Assembly: GCF_004785645.1 (NCBI RefSeq)
Contig: NZ_SRPE01000011.1
Coordinates: 78,304 to 142,303 of the forward strand
DNA from: Empedobacter tilapiae
Lineage (GTDB): Bacteria > Bacteroidota > Bacteroidia > Flavobacteriales > Weeksellaceae
Direction: 5' to 3'
DNA: 64,000 nucleotides
Position numbers and translations under genes: made by a program
Shown: piece after piece, positions 1 through 9,137 of the stretch
Position numbering within the stretch: the stretch's first letter is position 1
Layout of the letters: each line of letters opens with the position of its first letter
The notes under the pieces: model-generated
What the model was told of the DNA's origin: nothing
What the model saw: only the letters and a program-made list of their open reading frames with translations
The model's database searches: none

Positions 1-213
1 ATGATAATGATAGGCTTAAGAACAATTTACGGAATAGATTTAAATCGAATTAATTCTGAATTCTCTCAACCTTTAGTCGATTATTTTCATCATGAACTTA
101 ACCAATTAATTAAAGAAAATCTAGTTGCGCAACTAGAAAATAAAATCATTTTGAAACCAGAAGCAAAATTTTTTGCAGACGGAATTGCTTCAAGACTATT
201 TTACATCGATTAA
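1..213 (+). CDS. hemW: HemW-like radical SAM protein, C-terminal fragment (cut by window edge)
   Basis: The reading frame is open at the left edge and ends at 211-213, so only about the last 70 residues are present. The piece contains the 'GLRT..GID' segment followed by a small winged-helix-like tail ending in 'LFYID'. This matches the C-terminal domain of HemW, a heme chaperone often annotated as oxygen-independent coproporphyrinogen III oxidase. The radical-SAM CxxxCxxC part lies outside the window, so the assignment rests on the tail alone. The ATG at position 1 is very probably internal. murI follows 17 nt downstream and may be co-transcribed. Confidence 0.7.
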   Translation: MIMIGLRTIYGIDLNRINSEFSQPLVDYFHHELNQLIKENLVAQLENKIILKPEAKFFADGIASRLFYID

Positions 214-230
214 TTTGTTAAATTTGCGAT

Positions 231-1040
231 ATGAATGATAACAGACCAATTGGTGTTTTCGACTCTGGAGTTGGCGGTTTGACGTTTGCAAAAGAAATAA
301 AACGTCTACTACCAAACGAAAGTTTAATCTATTTTGGCGATACTCAAAATTTGCCTTATGGAGAAAAATCGAAAGAAGCGATAACACAATTTTCGGTAGA
401 CATTACTAATTTTTTAAAAAATAATGATTGTAAAGCGATTTTAGTTGCATGTAATTCTGCAACTGCCAATTCGTTGAAAGAAATTAGAGAAGCTGCAGGA
501 AAAGACATTCCTGTTATTGATGTTATTTCTCCTGTTGCAGAAAAAGTTTCGTTCGAATTAAGAGAAAAAATTGGTGTTATTGCAACAAAAGCAACTGTAA
601 ATTCAGGCGCCTACAAAAAAGCAATTCGTCGTCGAAATAAACATATTACGGTTATTGAAATGGCTACTCCGCTCTTAGTTCCTGTTATTGAAGAAGGTTT
701 TACAAATTCGAATATATCCAAAGCTGTTTTAGAAACGTATTTGTTAAACAAAAAATTAGAAGGAATTGATTCGATTATTTTGGGATGTACGCATTATACG
801 CATCTAGAAAAAGAAATCAATCAAGTATTTGAAGGAAAGATTGATATCGTAAATTCACCTTTAATTGTTGTTAATCAAGTGATTTATCAATTAGCAAAAG
901 AAGGGAAATTAGCGTCCAAAGATGCAACTGCAAACTATACTTTTTATATTTCTGATAATACAGATAATATTATAAAAGTTGCGAAAAAATTCTTTGGAAA
1001 AGATATTCAATTAATTGAGAAAAATTTAGAAATAAAATAG
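231..1040 (+). CDS. murI: Glutamate racemase
   Basis: Interconverts L- and D-glutamate in the cytoplasm, supplying D-Glu for peptidoglycan. The 269 residues are normal for the family. The N-terminal 'GVFDSGVGGLT' motif (residues 8-18) holds the conserved Asp11-Ser12. The two catalytic cysteines lie in 'ACNSATAN' (Cys74) and 'GCTHY' (Cys186, with His188). The ATG at 231 puts the conserved motif at the usual distance from the N-terminus. It follows the hemW fragment closely and is closed by a stem-loop terminator directly after the stop codon. Confidence 0.97.
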   Translation: MNDNRPIGVFDSGVGGLTFAKEIKRLLPNESLIYFGDTQNLPYGEKSKEAITQFSVDITNFLKNNDCKAILVACNSATANSLKEIREAAGKDIPVIDVISPVAEKVSFELREKIGVIATKATVNSGAYKKAIRRRNKHITVIEMATPLLVPVIEEGFTNSNISKAVLETYLLNKKLEGIDSIILGCTHYTHLEKEINQVFEGKIDIVNSPLIVVNQVIYQLAKEGKLASKDATANYTFYISDNTDNIIKVAKKFFGKDIQLIEKNLEIK

Positions 1041-1068
1041 AACCGACCATTATTTGTCGGTTTTTTTA
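1041..1068 (+). terminator. Intrinsic terminator after murI
   Basis: A 7-bp stem AACCGAC/GTCGGTT with an 8-nt loop begins right after the murI stop codon and runs into a T-run. Confidence 0.8.
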
Positions 1069-1103
1069 TAAAATATTACAAATAAGCAAAAACAAATCAT
1101 TAC

Positions 1104-2336
1104 ATGGGAAAATCAGCAGAATTAATTGCATTAGAAGAAAAATACGGTGCACATAACTATCATCCACTTCCAGTTGTATTAGAAAAAGGTGAAGGTATTT
1201 ACGTTTGGGATATTGACGGAAAAAAATATTTCGATTTTTTATCAGCTTATTCAGCTGTTAATCAAGGCCATTGTCACCCTCGAATTATTAAAGCTTTAAA
1301 AGATCAAGCTGAAAAATTAACTTTAACTTCTCGTGCTTTTTATAATGCAGAGTTAGGAAAATACGAAAAATTTATCACAGAATTATTCGGTTTCGATAAA
1401 GTATTACCTATGAATACTGGAGCAGAAGCGGTAGAAACAGCGCTAAAAATTGCTCGCAAATGGGGTTACGAAAAGAAAGAAATTCCTGCAGGAGAAGCGA
1501 TAATTGTGGTATGTAAAGACAATTTCCATGGTCGTACAACTACCATTATTTCTTTCTCAAATGATGAAGATGCACGAAAAAACTTTAATCCTTACACAAG
1601 TGGTTTCGAAGCTGTAGAATACAATGATGTTGAAGCTTTGAAACAGTTATTTGCAGACAAAGCAGACAAAATTTGTGGATTCTTGGTAGAACCAATTCAA
1701 GGGGAAGCTGGTGTTAATGTACCTTCTGAAGGATATTTAAAAGCTTGTGAAGAATTATGTAAACAACATAATGTTTTATTTATAGCTGACGAAATTCAAA
1801 CAGGAATCGCTCGTACAGGAAAAATGTTGGCAATTGATCACGAAAATATTGATGCTGATGTTTTAATCTTAGGTAAAGCTGTTTCAGGTGGAGCTTATCC
1901 AGTTTCTGCGGTTTTAGCAAATGATGAAGTAATGAATGTTATAAAACCAGGTCAACATGGATCTACTTATGGAGGAAATCCATTGGCTGCAGCTGTTGCT
2001 ATGGAAGCTTTGCAAGTTGTTTTGGATGAAAAGTTAGCTGATAATTCTGAAAAATTAGGTCAAATCTTTAGAGCAGAAATCACTAAAATGGCAGAAGAAT
2101 TTCCATTATTCAAATCAGTTCGCGGAAAAGGTTTATTAAATGCAATTTTAATAAACGATACACCTGAATCTGAAACTGCTTGGAATTTCTGTGTTGCAAT
2201 GAAAGATAACGGATTATTAGCAAAACCTACACACGGTAATATTATTCGTTTCGCTCCACCATTAGTAATGAATGAAGAGCAACTAAACGAATGTTTAGCT
2301 ATCATTCGTAAAACTGCTGAAGAGTTTCAAAAATAA
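1104..2336 (+). CDS. rocD: Ornithine aminotransferase
   Basis: PLP-dependent class III aminotransferase that transfers the delta-amino group of ornithine to 2-oxoglutarate, giving glutamate semialdehyde (arginine/ornithine-proline interconversion). The 410-residue length and the N-terminal 'EKYGAHNYHPLPVV' are typical of RocD rather than of acetylornithine or GABA aminotransferases. Visible residues are 'MNTGAEAVETALK' (103-115), which binds the cofactor phosphate, 'ADEIQTG' with Asp229, and the Schiff-base lysine Lys258 in 'LGKAVSGGAYP'. It stands alone between two terminators. bioA, 55 kb away, belongs to the same fold class but lacks the ornithine-type N-terminus. Confidence 0.95.
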   Translation: MGKSAELIALEEKYGAHNYHPLPVVLEKGEGIYVWDIDGKKYFDFLSAYSAVNQGHCHPRIIKALKDQAEKLTLTSRAFYNAELGKYEKFITELFGFDKVLPMNTGAEAVETALKIARKWGYEKKEIPAGEAIIVVCKDNFHGRTTTIISFSNDEDARKNFNPYTSGFEAVEYNDVEALKQLFADKADKICGFLVEPIQGEAGVNVPSEGYLKACEELCKQHNVLFIADEIQTGIARTGKMLAIDHENIDADVLILGKAVSGGAYPVSAVLANDEVMNVIKPGQHGSTYGGNPLAAAVAMEALQVVLDEKLADNSEKLGQIFRAEITKMAEEFPLFKSVRGKGLLNAILINDTPESETAWNFCVAMKDNGLLAKPTHGNIIRFAPPLVMNEEQLNECLAIIRKTAEEFQK

Positions 2337-2360
2337 TTTATTATATAATTATTGTTAAAT

Positions 2361-2404
2361 AAAAAAAAACAGATTAGATGAATATCTAATCTGTTTTTTT
2401 TTTA
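2361..2404. terminator. Bidirectional terminator between rocD and the OsmC-like gene
   Basis: An 11-bp perfect stem ACAGATTAGAT/ATCTAATCTGT (2369-2379 with 2384-2394) and a 4-nt loop is flanked by an A-run on the left and a T-run on the right. It can therefore serve both convergent genes. Confidence 0.85.
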
Positions 2405-2803
2405 TACAAACTCTATAGTTGTTTTAACTTCATGACCTTTTTCTAGTACTTTATGTACTGGGCATGAATTTGCAACTTTTAATAATCTTGTTTGTTGTTT
2501 TTCATCAAAATTTCCTTCGATAATAACATGACGATTAAATTTTATTGATTCTGTAGTTACCACATCAAAATTAACATCTACTTCAACCTTTTTATATGGA
2601 AACTCTTTATGATTCATATACATTTGCAAAGTAATTGATGTGCAAGAGGCCAAAGAAGCTCCTAATAGTTCACTTGGTTTTGGTGCAGTATCTAAACCTC
2701 CTTTATCAATTGGTTCATCTACAATAAATTCGTGTTTACCAGCCTTTATATTTGAAATATAATTTTTATCCGTCGATGTTGACGTTACATTTACATCACT
2801 CAT
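2402..2803 (-). CDS. OsmC/Ohr-family protein
   Basis: 133 residues, the usual size of OsmC-like thiol peroxidases, which reduce organic peroxides in the cytoplasm. Both redox cysteines are present: Cys54 in 'LASCTSIT' and Cys114 in 'NSCPVHKVL'. The 'PSELLGASLASCTS' and 'CPVHKVLE' signatures are those of the OsmC subgroup rather than Ohr. The pirin-like gene ends upstream with only 6 nt between them, so the pair probably forms one transcript. Function in stress protection is inferred from family; the physiological substrate cannot be told from sequence. Confidence 0.85.
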   Translation of the reverse strand: MSDVNVTSTSTDKNYISNIKAGKHEFIVDEPIDKGGLDTAPKPSELLGASLASCTSITLQMYMNHKEFPYKKVEVDVNFDVVTTESIKFNRHVIIEGNFDEKQQTRLLKVANSCPVHKVLEKGHEVKTTIEFV

Positions 2804-2809
2804 TATTCT

Positions 2810-3715
2810 TTATTTTTGGTTTCCTTTTACTTTAGAATTTATTTGTGCTTGAGGCATTGGAACATAATCATTATCTCCAGGAACTTTTGGAAAACGATGA
2901 TTTACCCAATCTTCTTTTGCTTTTTCAATAGTTTCTCTTGAAGAACTTACAAAGTTCCAAAAAATAAAATGTTCTTCTGGTAACTCTTCTCCACCAAAAA
3001 TATAAACTGTAGAACCAGCAGCTATTTCAAACTCACATAATTTTGCATCTTTTGCTACTAATAATTGTTTTGTTCCATAAGTTTCTTCACCATCTTTTAT
3101 AGAACCTTCTAACACATATAATGCTGATTCTCCATATAAATCTTTTCCTAAAGATACTTTGAAATCATTTTTAGCTTTAATTTCAATAAAATACAATGGA
3201 GAATAAACAGGAACTCCAGAAGTGTATTCTTTAAATTTTCCAGCAATTAATCTATAATCTGCATTGCCATCAGACCAATGTGGTAATTTTTCTGCTTCTA
3301 CATGTACAAAACTTGGTTCCATTTCTTCTAGCTCCTTAGGTAACGCAACCCAAATTTGAAGACCATGAAGTGTTTTATCTGTTGTTCTTAAATATTCAGG
3401 TGTTCGCTCTGAGTGTACCACGCCTTTACCTGCTGTCATCCAATTAACTGCACCAGGTTTTATTTCAAGTTCTGTTCCTAGACTATCTCTGTGCATAATT
3501 GCTCCTTCAAACAGATAAGTTAAGGTTGATAAACCAATATGGGGATGTGGGCCGACATCAAGATTTTGATAATCTTTTAGTTTTGTTGGTCCCATATGAT
3601 CAATAAATACAAATGGACCAACATGTCTTTTTTGACGAAAAGGTAATAATCTACCCACTAAAAAGTTACCAATATCTGCTGCTTTTTCTTCTAAAATTAA
3701 TCCAACGTTAGACAT
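2810..3715 (-). CDS. Pirin-family protein
   Basis: A bicupin of 301 residues. The metal ligands known for pirin are in place: His57 and His59 in 'GPHPHIGL', then His101 and Glu103 in 'GKGVVHSERT'. 'WMTAGKG' precedes them as usual. Family members include quercetin dioxygenases and proteins modulating redox-responsive regulators, so the exact role is open. It is the first gene of a two-gene unit with the OsmC-like gene. A near-consensus -7 box (TAACTTTA on the minus strand, about 3738-3746) lies upstream. The pairing with an OsmC-like protein suggests an oxidative or electrophile stress unit (inference). Confidence 0.88.
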   Translation of the reverse strand: MSNVGLILEEKAADIGNFLVGRLLPFRQKRHVGPFVFIDHMGPTKLKDYQNLDVGPHPHIGLSTLTYLFEGAIMHRDSLGTELEIKPGAVNWMTAGKGVVHSERTPEYLRTTDKTLHGLQIWVALPKELEEMEPSFVHVEAEKLPHWSDGNADYRLIAGKFKEYTSGVPVYSPLYFIEIKAKNDFKVSLGKDLYGESALYVLEGSIKDGEETYGTKQLLVAKDAKLCEFEIAAGSTVYIFGGEELPEEHFIFWNFVSSSRETIEKAKEDWVNHRFPKVPGDNDYVPMPQAQINSKVKGNQK

Positions 3716-3785
3716 AGTTATTTGTTTTTTATTTTTGTAAAGTTAGTTTTATTCATTTTTTAAAATCTTGATTTAAGTTAATAAA

Positions 3786-3815
3786 TAAAAAAAGGTTAAC
3801 CAAAGGCTAACCTAA
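3786..3815 (-). terminator. Intrinsic terminator after porV
   Basis: On the minus strand a stem AGGTTA/TAACCT (3793-3798 with 3808-3813) is followed by a long T-run, 27 nt beyond the porV stop codon. Confidence 0.75.
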
Positions 3816-3839
3816 TTTATAACTTTATATTAACGATTC

Positions 3840-5075
3840 TTAATAATCGTAACTATTCTGAGTTTCACCTCCAAAGTTCCATGCTATTCCAAAACGTAAT
3901 GTATTTTCTAAAGCATTATTTGTATTTGACATTGGAATTAAATAAGATGCATTAAATGCAAATGCGTTATATTTAAGTCCTAAACCTAAAGTAAGATGTT
4001 GACGGTCTCCTTTCATAGGGCTTTCATGAAAATAACCTGCTCGAATAAATAAAGCATCATTATAAGAATATTCAGCACCTACTGAGTATGTTATTTCTTT
4101 TAACTCTTCTTTTCCTCCGCCTGGAGCATCACCAAAAGAACTAAACATACTTCCCATAACACCTTTATTAGGAGTTTCTCTTACAATATCATATCTTGTT
4201 TGTCCACTAGCATCAGTATATTCTTCTATTCTAACATCTGGTGTAGGAACTAATAATTTAGAAAATTCTGTTGTAATTCCAACTTTATTATAATCATCAA
4301 ACTTGAAATCATATCCAACTCCTAAACGTAATGTAGTAGGCAAATAAGACGCATTATCTTCAGAATTTGAATAGTCTAGTTTTGGTCCTATATTAGAAAT
4401 TTGAAAACCTCCGCGTAATTTTCCTTCAAAATGATTTGTACTCATTGTTTCTGATTGATAGTAACCTGCCAAATCTACTGCAAATGTATTTGCTGGTTGA
4501 ACCGTTCCATCATTTACTCCATTAAATATATCCGAACGTATAAATCGTCCTGTTACAGCCATTGAGTAATTATCTGTTAATCTTAATCCATATGATAAAT
4601 CAATAGAAAATTCGTTTGGTTTTGATGTTCCCATAGGATAGATTGTACCTCCATGATCTTCATTCAGCTCAATATCTCCCATTTTGAAATAGTAAATACT
4701 AGCCGCTAAAGTACTACGTTCTTCAGAACCTAAAAATGTGTAATAACTTGCATTTAGCAAAAACACATCGTTTGTTAAAGAACTCATATATGGAGTATAT
4801 GTGAAGGCTACTCCAGAATAGTCTTGAGCAAAAGCAAATTTTGCAGCATTCCAATATTGAGAATAATTATCTGCAGAAGTTGCAACACCTTGATCTCCTA
4901 AACCTCCAGCACGAGCATCTGGAGGAATCCTTAAGAAGGGTGCTCCTGTCAAAATTGGATTAGGTTGTTTTAATTCTTGTTTTAATGCATTTTCTGCATC
5001 AGGTAAATTGTCAAATGATTGAGCAAAAGTAAATCCTGATGCTAAAATCAATAAGCTTGCAGTTATTTTTTTCAT
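3840..5075 (-). CDS. porV: Type IX secretion outer-membrane protein PorV (LptO)
   Basis: 411 residues with a signal peptide ending near 'FTFAQS', then the conserved early segment 'PPDARAGGLGDQGVATSAD' and 'SQYWNAAKFAF'. The remainder is a FadL-like beta-barrel of alternating hydrophobic strands ending in an aromatic-rich C-terminus. PorV is the shuttle that takes cargo from the Sov/SprA translocon to the PorU sortase. Its gene is directly downstream of porU here (34 nt apart), as in other Bacteroidota. The endonuclease encoded at 13502-14605 carries a matching sorting domain and is a likely client. Confidence 0.95.
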   Translation of the reverse strand: MKKITASLLILASGFTFAQSFDNLPDAENALKQELKQPNPILTGAPFLRIPPDARAGGLGDQGVATSADNYSQYWNAAKFAFAQDYSGVAFTYTPYMSSLTNDVFLLNASYYTFLGSEERSTLAASIYYFKMGDIELNEDHGGTIYPMGTSKPNEFSIDLSYGLRLTDNYSMAVTGRFIRSDIFNGVNDGTVQPANTFAVDLAGYYQSETMSTNHFEGKLRGGFQISNIGPKLDYSNSEDNASYLPTTLRLGVGYDFKFDDYNKVGITTEFSKLLVPTPDVRIEEYTDASGQTRYDIVRETPNKGVMGSMFSSFGDAPGGGKEELKEITYSVGAEYSYNDALFIRAGYFHESPMKGDRQHLTLGLGLKYNAFAFNASYLIPMSNTNNALENTLRFGIAWNFGGETQNSYDY

Positions 5076-5109
5076 TCGTGTTATTATTGATTATATTTTT
5101 TTTTCATTG

Positions 5110-8100
5110 TTATTTTAATATGACAAGTTTTTCAACTGCTGTTGCTGATCCTTTACAAATCGTACCATCAACACCTTTTACATTGACCTTGTAAATATAA
5201 ACACCTTTTCCTATTTTATCTCCAAAATCATCCAATCCGTCCCATTCTATTGCATATTTTCCTGTACGATAACCTTCTCGAAAAGGTTCTGCAGAAACAG
5301 TTTGACGGATTGTCTTAACTAATTTTCCTGAAATTGTAAAAATTTGTACCATTACATCTAGTTCAGAATCACAATTATGCTCAAAATGAAAATAAGTGTT
5401 TTTTGTGAATGGATTTGGCCAGTTCAACAGTTTATCGATATGCAATTGCCCAGTTCCATTTTCCATTACTACAAAGTCTAACGTTGCAGTATTCGAATTA
5501 TTGTTAATATCCCAAAATTTAAGATTTACGGTATGTTGGCCAAGTTCTAAATTCTTTAGTTGATACATTACTTGTCCTTTCTGATAGTCTTCAAAATCTT
5601 TGTTAATACAAGGATTAGAATCTCCACCATCATAATAATCATTCAATACATAAGCCTCTTGAACTTTTCCATCGATTGTTGCTACGATATCATGTCCAAT
5701 ACTAGATCCAGTTGCATTAATTCCTGTATTATCTGTTAGACATCCTACCAAATAAGGTGAACGATCTGTAATTCCACCATTTGCAAAATGAAGATTATTC
5801 ATATATAGTTTTCCTTGTGGACGTTCGTCGTCATTAAGACCTTCTTCATTTATTCCTTCTATTGCAATAGTTCTTAATGCTGAAGCATCTTTTCCATCTT
5901 TTTCATCCCAAGCATAAAACTTCATTTTACGATCTCCTAACTCATAATTAATATCTTTAGGAACATAAAATTGGATCGTAAATTCTCCATTTTCTACTTT
6001 TCCTGTTCCTTTATAAATCGTTTTATCTTCAGTTTCGAAAGTTTTTCCAGTATTACTACCTTCATTTAAAAGTGTTTTTATTTCTTTCTTCTCAAAAAGA
6101 TTTACAGCTATTTTACCTGAAAAAGTATTATCTATAGATAATGACGATAATTGATTAACTTTTCCTTTAATCGTCACAAAATCTAAAGCTTGTAATTTAC
6201 CTCCATTTAAAATATCTATGCCTTTTTTATTTTCAATACTTAAAATGTCAATTTCTTGCTGTGGACGATGTGCTGCTAACATTGGATCTCCTAAGATACT
6301 AACACTCTTGTTATTTTCATGAGATGGCCAATAGTTAATTTTAGCTTGATTCAAAGCTCTACCAATTGTTTGATTTTCGGGTCCTTCTTTCTTGAAAAAT
6401 TCTTGAATTAAATACTGATTCATTGTATCACCATATCCAGTACCAATTGGACGATTTGTTGTAATCATTGATAAAGCCCCACCATTTGAATTTTTTAACA
6501 TCATTTCTCCTGCTGAATTATATTGTGGTAAATCCCATATTGTAAAATCACACGTAACAGTAGCTACAATAGGTAAACGAGAATAAGCAGCATTAAAATT
6601 TGATAAACCTGTTAATTCTTCGGCTGTTAAAATACGTTCTTGCGCCCAACTACGAGGTCCTCCATGGCCATAATACATCAAAAAATTAGAACCTAATTCG
6701 ATACTATTCAAAATTGCTTGGTTTACAGTTGGGTATCTAACACCAGCAGAGGTACTTTCTGGTTGATGAGCTCCAGAGTATATCTTATTTATTGTATAAA
6801 TTTGATTTTCAGGTTTAATAAACTCATTATCAATAGAAGTGTCAAAGTTTGGTGTTTTAACATTATCATCATTATCAGTAACCGCAACAATTTTTGTTCG
6901 CCAATCACCATAAGATGTTCCTTTTCCTTGAACTTTATCGTAATATGAAATTATTTTATCAACCAAAACTTTTGCTTCAGTAGAATTAGAAGCAGGAATA
7001 CGACCTACAGCAATGTCAAACCAATTTGCATTATAAGCATATCCTCCTTCTACACTATTACCTAACATTTTTACATTATTATCTAACATAGCAAAATAAT
7101 CATCTGTAGCAATTGAACCATCTATATTTGCTGAAGGTTCATCGGTAAAAGTTGGAATATAACTTGTAAAATCTTTAATTCTATTCTTAGGATCATAAGT
7201 TGTTGCTCCAAACAAAACAGCATATTCCAAATTAGGACTTTGTCCATCTTTTAAGAATTTGAAGAAATCACGAATCGCAATAGGATCCTGACTCCCAGAT
7301 GAAAAATCATTGTAAACCTGATTCGTTGTTACAACAGCTACATTTATTTTATCATGCTCTTTTCTGAAATTTGCCAAACGTGTAGCTTGATCTAAAAATT
7401 TTGGGTGCGTAACTACTATATAATTTATATCTATTAAACTTCGTATATCTTGGTTTATTACTCGTCCAACAAATTTTGCATCCGTAAAAACTTTATCATC
7501 TTTAAAGGCTACAAACTGATTAAGATTTGTTGTTTGAAATTTATATAAATTATTCTCAGGAATGATTGCGGAAACTCCATGAATATCTGAAATATTCCAA
7601 ACTGAAACATTAGAAGAATTACTTAATGAAAAAGCATTCACACTATTATCATTAATATTCTCTAAAAACTGAAATGTAAACTGTTCATTATTATAAGTTA
7701 GACCATCTTTGAAACGCAATTGTAAATAATCCAAATATGCTAATCCAGAAGGATTTGTTCCATTTGAATTAACAGTAATATCTATATTATTTGAATTTAG
7801 CGAAATTGGTTTATCTTGAGGATTTCTATCAAAAGCCGAATTCCCAAAATTATTTGAAAAAGTTTGTCCATTTACATTAACATTATACGATATATTGTTT
7901 GCATTTTTCCCTACAATAGCATAACGTAAATAAGCCTCTCCTCCATTTACGATTGAATTAGCTTTGAATGTTTTTTTAAAACCATCTTTCAAACCAATAT
8001 TTTCTCCAACCCAAATTTGTCCAAGACTATTTAAATTAATCGAATCTTTTTCGTGAAACTGTAAATTATCAAAAGTAGAAAATGTTCTAATTGGATTACC

Positions 8101-8979
8101 AGCAATCGATGCTTGTTCTTTTACTCGTTTTCCGTCTTCACCATTAAAACTGATAAAATAATAGGCTGCTTCATCATATAAATTATAACGTACTTTTGCA
8201 TCTTGCAATGTTGTGGTATTATTTCTATACCATTGATGTGGCCCTTTTGCATAAAACAATACATAATCACCATTATCAAAATTCCCATCATCACCTCCTA
8301 CAAATTTAATTGGAATTTCATTTAAAGCACCTTTTCTATCTTCTGTCAAATTTTCCATCAAACGACCTTCGCCATTTCCATAAATTTTAAGCGATTTTGG
8401 ATTAAAGTTAGTTGGAATTCCATTTTTTGTAAAAAAACTTTTATCTAATTTGAAGATACCATCTTTTGAAACTTTAATCTTATACCAATCTCCCGACTTT
8501 AAGACACTTGTTGTAGAATTATCAATTAACTTTCTACTAGAACTTCGTTGATGACTTACTTGTTTTGGAACAATAGAAAATGATTCAATTCTTAGAAATT
8601 TATCATTCTGTCTAATAAAGGGTAAAACTTTGACAATTAGTTTTTGTTGTCCATTTTTATCAATAATGTTATATGAAGAAAAATTGATTCTATCCGAAAT
8701 AGAAGATGTATTCAAATCAATTAATTCGTTTTGAACTTCTTTATATTGAATATTTGTTAAATCAACATCTTGACTAGATGAATTTAATTCAACAACAAAT
8801 TCAGGAAGAAAGTATCCTCCAATGAAATAATTATCTTTATTTGAAAAATAAGGTACATTTACTTTATTTCCATTCGTCAAAGAAATTGTTTGATTATTCT
8901 CCCAATTTATTTTGTAATTTTGACCATATAAATGAGAGAATTGAAGCAAAGTTGCAACTAAAATAAAATATTTCTTCAT
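5110..8979 (-). CDS. porU: Type IX secretion sortase PorU (gingipain-family C25 protease)
   Basis: A very long secreted protein (1289 residues, signal peptide at the N-terminus). The C25 catalytic pair is visible: His772 in 'MYYGHGGPRSW' and Cys810 in 'VATVTCDF'. The C-terminus holds a FlgD-like/T9SS-type domain beginning at 'LNWPNPFTKN'. PorU cuts C-terminal sorting signals from T9SS cargo and attaches the cargo to surface lipopolysaccharide. Conserved gene order porU-porV on one strand with gldJ divergent supports the call. The promoter has a perfect minus-strand TATATTTG box at 9001-9008. Confidence 0.96.
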   Translation of the reverse strand: MKKYFILVATLLQFSHLYGQNYKINWENNQTISLTNGNKVNVPYFSNKDNYFIGGYFLPEFVVELNSSSQDVDLTNIQYKEVQNELIDLNTSSISDRINFSSYNIIDKNGQQKLIVKVLPFIRQNDKFLRIESFSIVPKQVSHQRSSSRKLIDNSTTSVLKSGDWYKIKVSKDGIFKLDKSFFTKNGIPTNFNPKSLKIYGNGEGRLMENLTEDRKGALNEIPIKFVGGDDGNFDNGDYVLFYAKGPHQWYRNNTTTLQDAKVRYNLYDEAAYYFISFNGEDGKRVKEQASIAGNPIRTFSTFDNLQFHEKDSINLNSLGQIWVGENIGLKDGFKKTFKANSIVNGGEAYLRYAIVGKNANNISYNVNVNGQTFSNNFGNSAFDRNPQDKPISLNSNNIDITVNSNGTNPSGLAYLDYLQLRFKDGLTYNNEQFTFQFLENINDNSVNAFSLSNSSNVSVWNISDIHGVSAIIPENNLYKFQTTNLNQFVAFKDDKVFTDAKFVGRVINQDIRSLIDINYIVVTHPKFLDQATRLANFRKEHDKINVAVVTTNQVYNDFSSGSQDPIAIRDFFKFLKDGQSPNLEYAVLFGATTYDPKNRIKDFTSYIPTFTDEPSANIDGSIATDDYFAMLDNNVKMLGNSVEGGYAYNANWFDIAVGRIPASNSTEAKVLVDKIISYYDKVQGKGTSYGDWRTKIVAVTDNDDNVKTPNFDTSIDNEFIKPENQIYTINKIYSGAHQPESTSAGVRYPTVNQAILNSIELGSNFLMYYGHGGPRSWAQERILTAEELTGLSNFNAAYSRLPIVATVTCDFTIWDLPQYNSAGEMMLKNSNGGALSMITTNRPIGTGYGDTMNQYLIQEFFKKEGPENQTIGRALNQAKINYWPSHENNKSVSILGDPMLAAHRPQQEIDILSIENKKGIDILNGGKLQALDFVTIKGKVNQLSSLSIDNTFSGKIAVNLFEKKEIKTLLNEGSNTGKTFETEDKTIYKGTGKVENGEFTIQFYVPKDINYELGDRKMKFYAWDEKDGKDASALRTIAIEGINEEGLNDDERPQGKLYMNNLHFANGGITDRSPYLVGCLTDNTGINATGSSIGHDIVATIDGKVQEAYVLNDYYDGGDSNPCINKDFEDYQKGQVMYQLKNLELGQHTVNLKFWDINNNSNTATLDFVVMENGTGQLHIDKLLNWPNPFTKNTYFHFEHNCDSELDVMVQIFTISGKLVKTIRQTVSAEPFREGYRTGKYAIEWDGLDDFGDKIGKGVYIYKVNVKGVDGTICKGSATAVEKLVILK

Positions 8980-9000
8980 CTTTGTTTAACGCTATTTTAG

Positions 9001-9008
9001 CAAATATA
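9001..9008 (-). promoter_or_regulatory. -7 box of the porU-porV promoter
   Basis: The minus strand reads TATATTTG, a perfect fit to the Bacteroidota -7 consensus TAnnTTTG, 22 nt upstream of the porU start codon. A clear -33 TTTG was not found. Confidence 0.5.
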
Positions 9009-9137
9009 TTTTCAATCGTAAAATAAAAAAATAATTCTCACGTTAGATACAAGAAATAAAGCATTTTTTCGTTGTAAGATTAATGTCAAATGCTTTTATT
9101 TGCATTAAATTTAATATTTGAAAACCAGAAATATTCT